In this document: in pieces, positions 12,977 to 14,505 of the stretch
Layout of the letters: each line of letters starts with the position of its first letter
Position numbering within the stretch: the stretch's first letter is position 1
NCBI GenBank assembly: GCA_937997355.1
Contig: CALKTZ010000422.1
Span: 1-14,505, forward strand
Direction: 5' to 3'
DNA: 14,505 nt
Origin: an uncultured Planctomycetales bacterium
GTDB lineage: Bacteria; Planctomycetota; Planctomycetia; Isosphaerales; Isosphaeraceae
Made by a program: the position numbers and the translations under genes
The notes under the pieces: generated by a model
What the model saw: the letters and a program-made list of their open reading frames with translations, nothing else
What the model was told of the DNA's origin: nothing
Databases searched by the model: none

Positions 12977-14359
12977 TCAGCAGGGTTGGCCCTTGAGGAT
13001 CGGGTCGTGCCAGAAGTCGCCGGCTTCGAGGAGGGCGTCGGCCTCGGGCGGTCCCCAGCTATGCGGCTCGTAAAAGTGGAGCGGGGTGCGGTTGTCGAGG
13101 ATCTGGCCGACGATCCGCCAGGCCGATTCGACGGTATCCTCGCGGGCGAATGAGGTAATATCTCCTTCCATCGCCTCGCCGAGCAGGTGCTCGTAGGGGC
13201 TCTTCTCCTCGGGTTCGGGGAGGTCGCAGGCGAGAAGCTCGACCGACTCGCCGATCACGGGATCGCCGGTCGCCAGGATTTCGGCCCCCAGGCCGATGGC
13301 GAAATCGGGACTGATCCGGAACCGCAGGTGGTTCTGCGACGCCGGTTGGCCGAAGACGGACGGGGGCCGGCGGAGCCTCGCGAAGACCTCGCAGCAGGTC
13401 TCGGCCAGGAGCTTGCCGGCCCGGATGTAGAACGGGACGCCGTGCCACCGCCAGTTTTCGATGTGGAGGCGGACGGCCGCGTAAGTCTCGACTGTGGAAT
13501 CGGGGGCGACCCCTTTCTCATCGCGGTAGCCCCGGAACTGGCCGCGGACGACGTCGTCCGGCTGGAGCGTCGGGATCGCCCGGAGGACCTTGGCCTTCTC
13601 GTCCCGGACCGAGTCGCGATCCGAGCCGACCGGGGGTTCCATCGCCAGCCCGGCGAGGATCTGGAGCATGTGGTTCTGGATCACGTCGCGGATCGCGCCG
13701 GCCTGCTCGTAGAAGTTACCTCGCCCCTCGACGCCGAAGTTCTCGGACATCGTGATCTGCACGCATTCGATGTGATGGCGATTCCAGATCGGCTCCAGGA
13801 ACGCGTTGGCGAACCGGAAGAAGTGCAGGTTCTGCACGGGGCGTTTGCCGAGGTAGTGGTCGATCCGAAAAATCGAGGATTCGTCGAAATTGCTCAGCAG
13901 GATGGCGTTCAGCTTCTCGGCGGATTCCAGGTCGCGGCCGAACGGCTTCTCGACGATGACCTTCGCCCCCTGGGAGCAGCCGGACCTCCCGAGCTGCTCG
14001 ACAACCTCCCCAAAGAGTGAGGGGGGGATCGCCAGATAGTGGGCCGGGTGCCGGGCCGGGCCGAGTTCCTGGCGCAGCGCCTGGAAGGTGGCCGAATCGT
14101 TGTAATCGCCATCGACGTACCGGAGCCGCTCGCAGAGCCGGGCGAACGCGGCCTCGTCCACGCCCCCGTGATGTTCGAGGCTGCTGCGCGCGCGGTCCTT
14201 CAACTGGTCGAGGTTCCAGCCCGCCTTGGCCACGCCGATGACCGGCACGTCGAGATTGCCTCGCGAGGCCATCGCTTGCAGGGCGGGGAAGATCTTCTTG
14301 TAGGCGAGGTCTCCGGTCGCTCCAAAGAAGACGAGTGCATCCGATGCCGGGGCGGCCAT
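12977..14359 (-). CDS. zwf: Glucose-6-phosphate 1-dehydrogenase
   Basis: A 460-residue enzyme of near-normal family length. It oxidises glucose 6-phosphate to 6-phosphogluconolactone with NADP+ (or NAD+), the entry step of the oxidative pentose phosphate pathway. The N-terminal Rossmann domain has the nucleotide motif FFGATGDLAYKKIFPAL (11-27). The active site shows EKPFGRDL (137-144), RIDHYLGK (165-172, with His168) and QNHMLQIL (228-235, whose His230 matches the catalytic base). The substrate region FYIRAGK (310-316) and the C-terminal SWGPPEADALL (434-444) are typical. The usual Glu after RIDHYLGK is Arg173 here. Ribosome site AAGAAGGAA (about 14368-14376) is 8 nt before the ATG. No pgl, gnd or opcA neighbour is in the window; the gene appears to be transcribed alone from the region right of 14360. 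Confidence 0.96.
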   Translation of the reverse strand: MAAPASDALVFFGATGDLAYKKIFPALQAMASRGNLDVPVIGVAKAGWNLDQLKDRARSSLEHHGGVDEAAFARLCERLRYVDGDYNDSATFQALRQELGPARHPAHYLAIPPSLFGEVVEQLGRSGCSQGAKVIVEKPFGRDLESAEKLNAILLSNFDESSIFRIDHYLGKRPVQNLHFFRFANAFLEPIWNRHHIECVQITMSENFGVEGRGNFYEQAGAIRDVIQNHMLQILAGLAMEPPVGSDRDSVRDEKAKVLRAIPTLQPDDVVRGQFRGYRDEKGVAPDSTVETYAAVRLHIENWRWHGVPFYIRAGKLLAETCCEVFARLRRPPSVFGQPASQNHLRFRISPDFAIGLGAEILATGDPVIGESVELLACDLPEPEEKSPYEHLLGEAMEGDITSFAREDTVESAWRIVGQILDNRTPLHFYEPHSWGPPEADALLEAGDFWHDPILKGQPC

Positions 14360-14505
14360 GGGCTCGATTCCTTCTTGTATCTTTGCGGAAGCGGAAGATG
14401 GACGGGCGATGTCCGAGACAATTCGGATCTCGCAACTTTCACTCCAAACGCCGAGCCGGCCCGGCCGAATGTCAGCGGATCACCGGCGAGAACGACAGTC
14501 GACCG

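Overview
The window is about 14.5 kb of GC-rich bacterial chromosome, most likely from a planctomycete of the Isosphaeraceae type. The evidence for this is inference from pattern memory: the UVR-motif and J-domain/FN3 proteins, a uronate-isomerase-like protein starting MFTSEP, and above all the interspersed AAATTGGGTTCGTT repeats, whose reverse strand reads Asn-Glu-Pro-Asn or Thr-Asn-Pro-Ile and which I associate with that group. There is no insertion sequence, integrase, prophage gene or CRISPR array.

Layout, left to right. 1-377 holds a strong hairpin and a tRNA-Lys(CUU) gene on the minus strand with its own leader hairpin. 378-1676 (minus) is a uronate isomerase/amidohydrolase-like protein that has lost the family's first metal-binding His-x-His. 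A divergent 467-bp gap follows, containing a perfect extended -10 promoter. Next on the plus strand come a protein with a C-terminal UVR motif and a large multidomain protein (two degenerate J domains, each followed by a related helical segment, then two zinc ribbons, a helical region and two FN3-like domains). An 18-bp perfect palindrome lies between these two genes.

Convergent to this is a compact minus-strand operon, 7842 down to 5458: a zinc-less J-protein (DnaJ/CbpA type), an HspR/CbpM-like MerR regulator, a small one-helix membrane protein, rnpA and yidD. The last three overlap by 4 nt each. This joins a chaperone and its probable regulator to the RNase P protein and a membrane-insertion factor; rpmH, the usual partner of rnpA, is absent.

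8117-8868 (plus) is a VapBC-type toxin-antitoxin pair. It is followed by a degenerate receiver-like protein and an Mrp/ApbC-family P-loop ATPase in which the usual C-terminal CxxC is replaced by an insertion. Then comes a 450-bp non-coding block with eight clear copies (plus one decayed copy) of a 19-nt repeat, some joined by small hairpins. After this, on the minus strand, are a four-helix membrane protein, a doubtful small ORF, a second toxin-antitoxin pair (Phd/YefM antitoxin plus PIN toxin) and finally zwf, glucose-6-phosphate dehydrogenase.

Most of the window is ordinary housekeeping and accessory sequence. The best leads are the 751-residue J/zinc-ribbon/FN3 protein with its palindromic upstream site, the repeat cluster, and two enzyme-family proteins lacking signature metal ligands. 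All assignments come from reading the sequence and remembered family motifs; no database search was possible.
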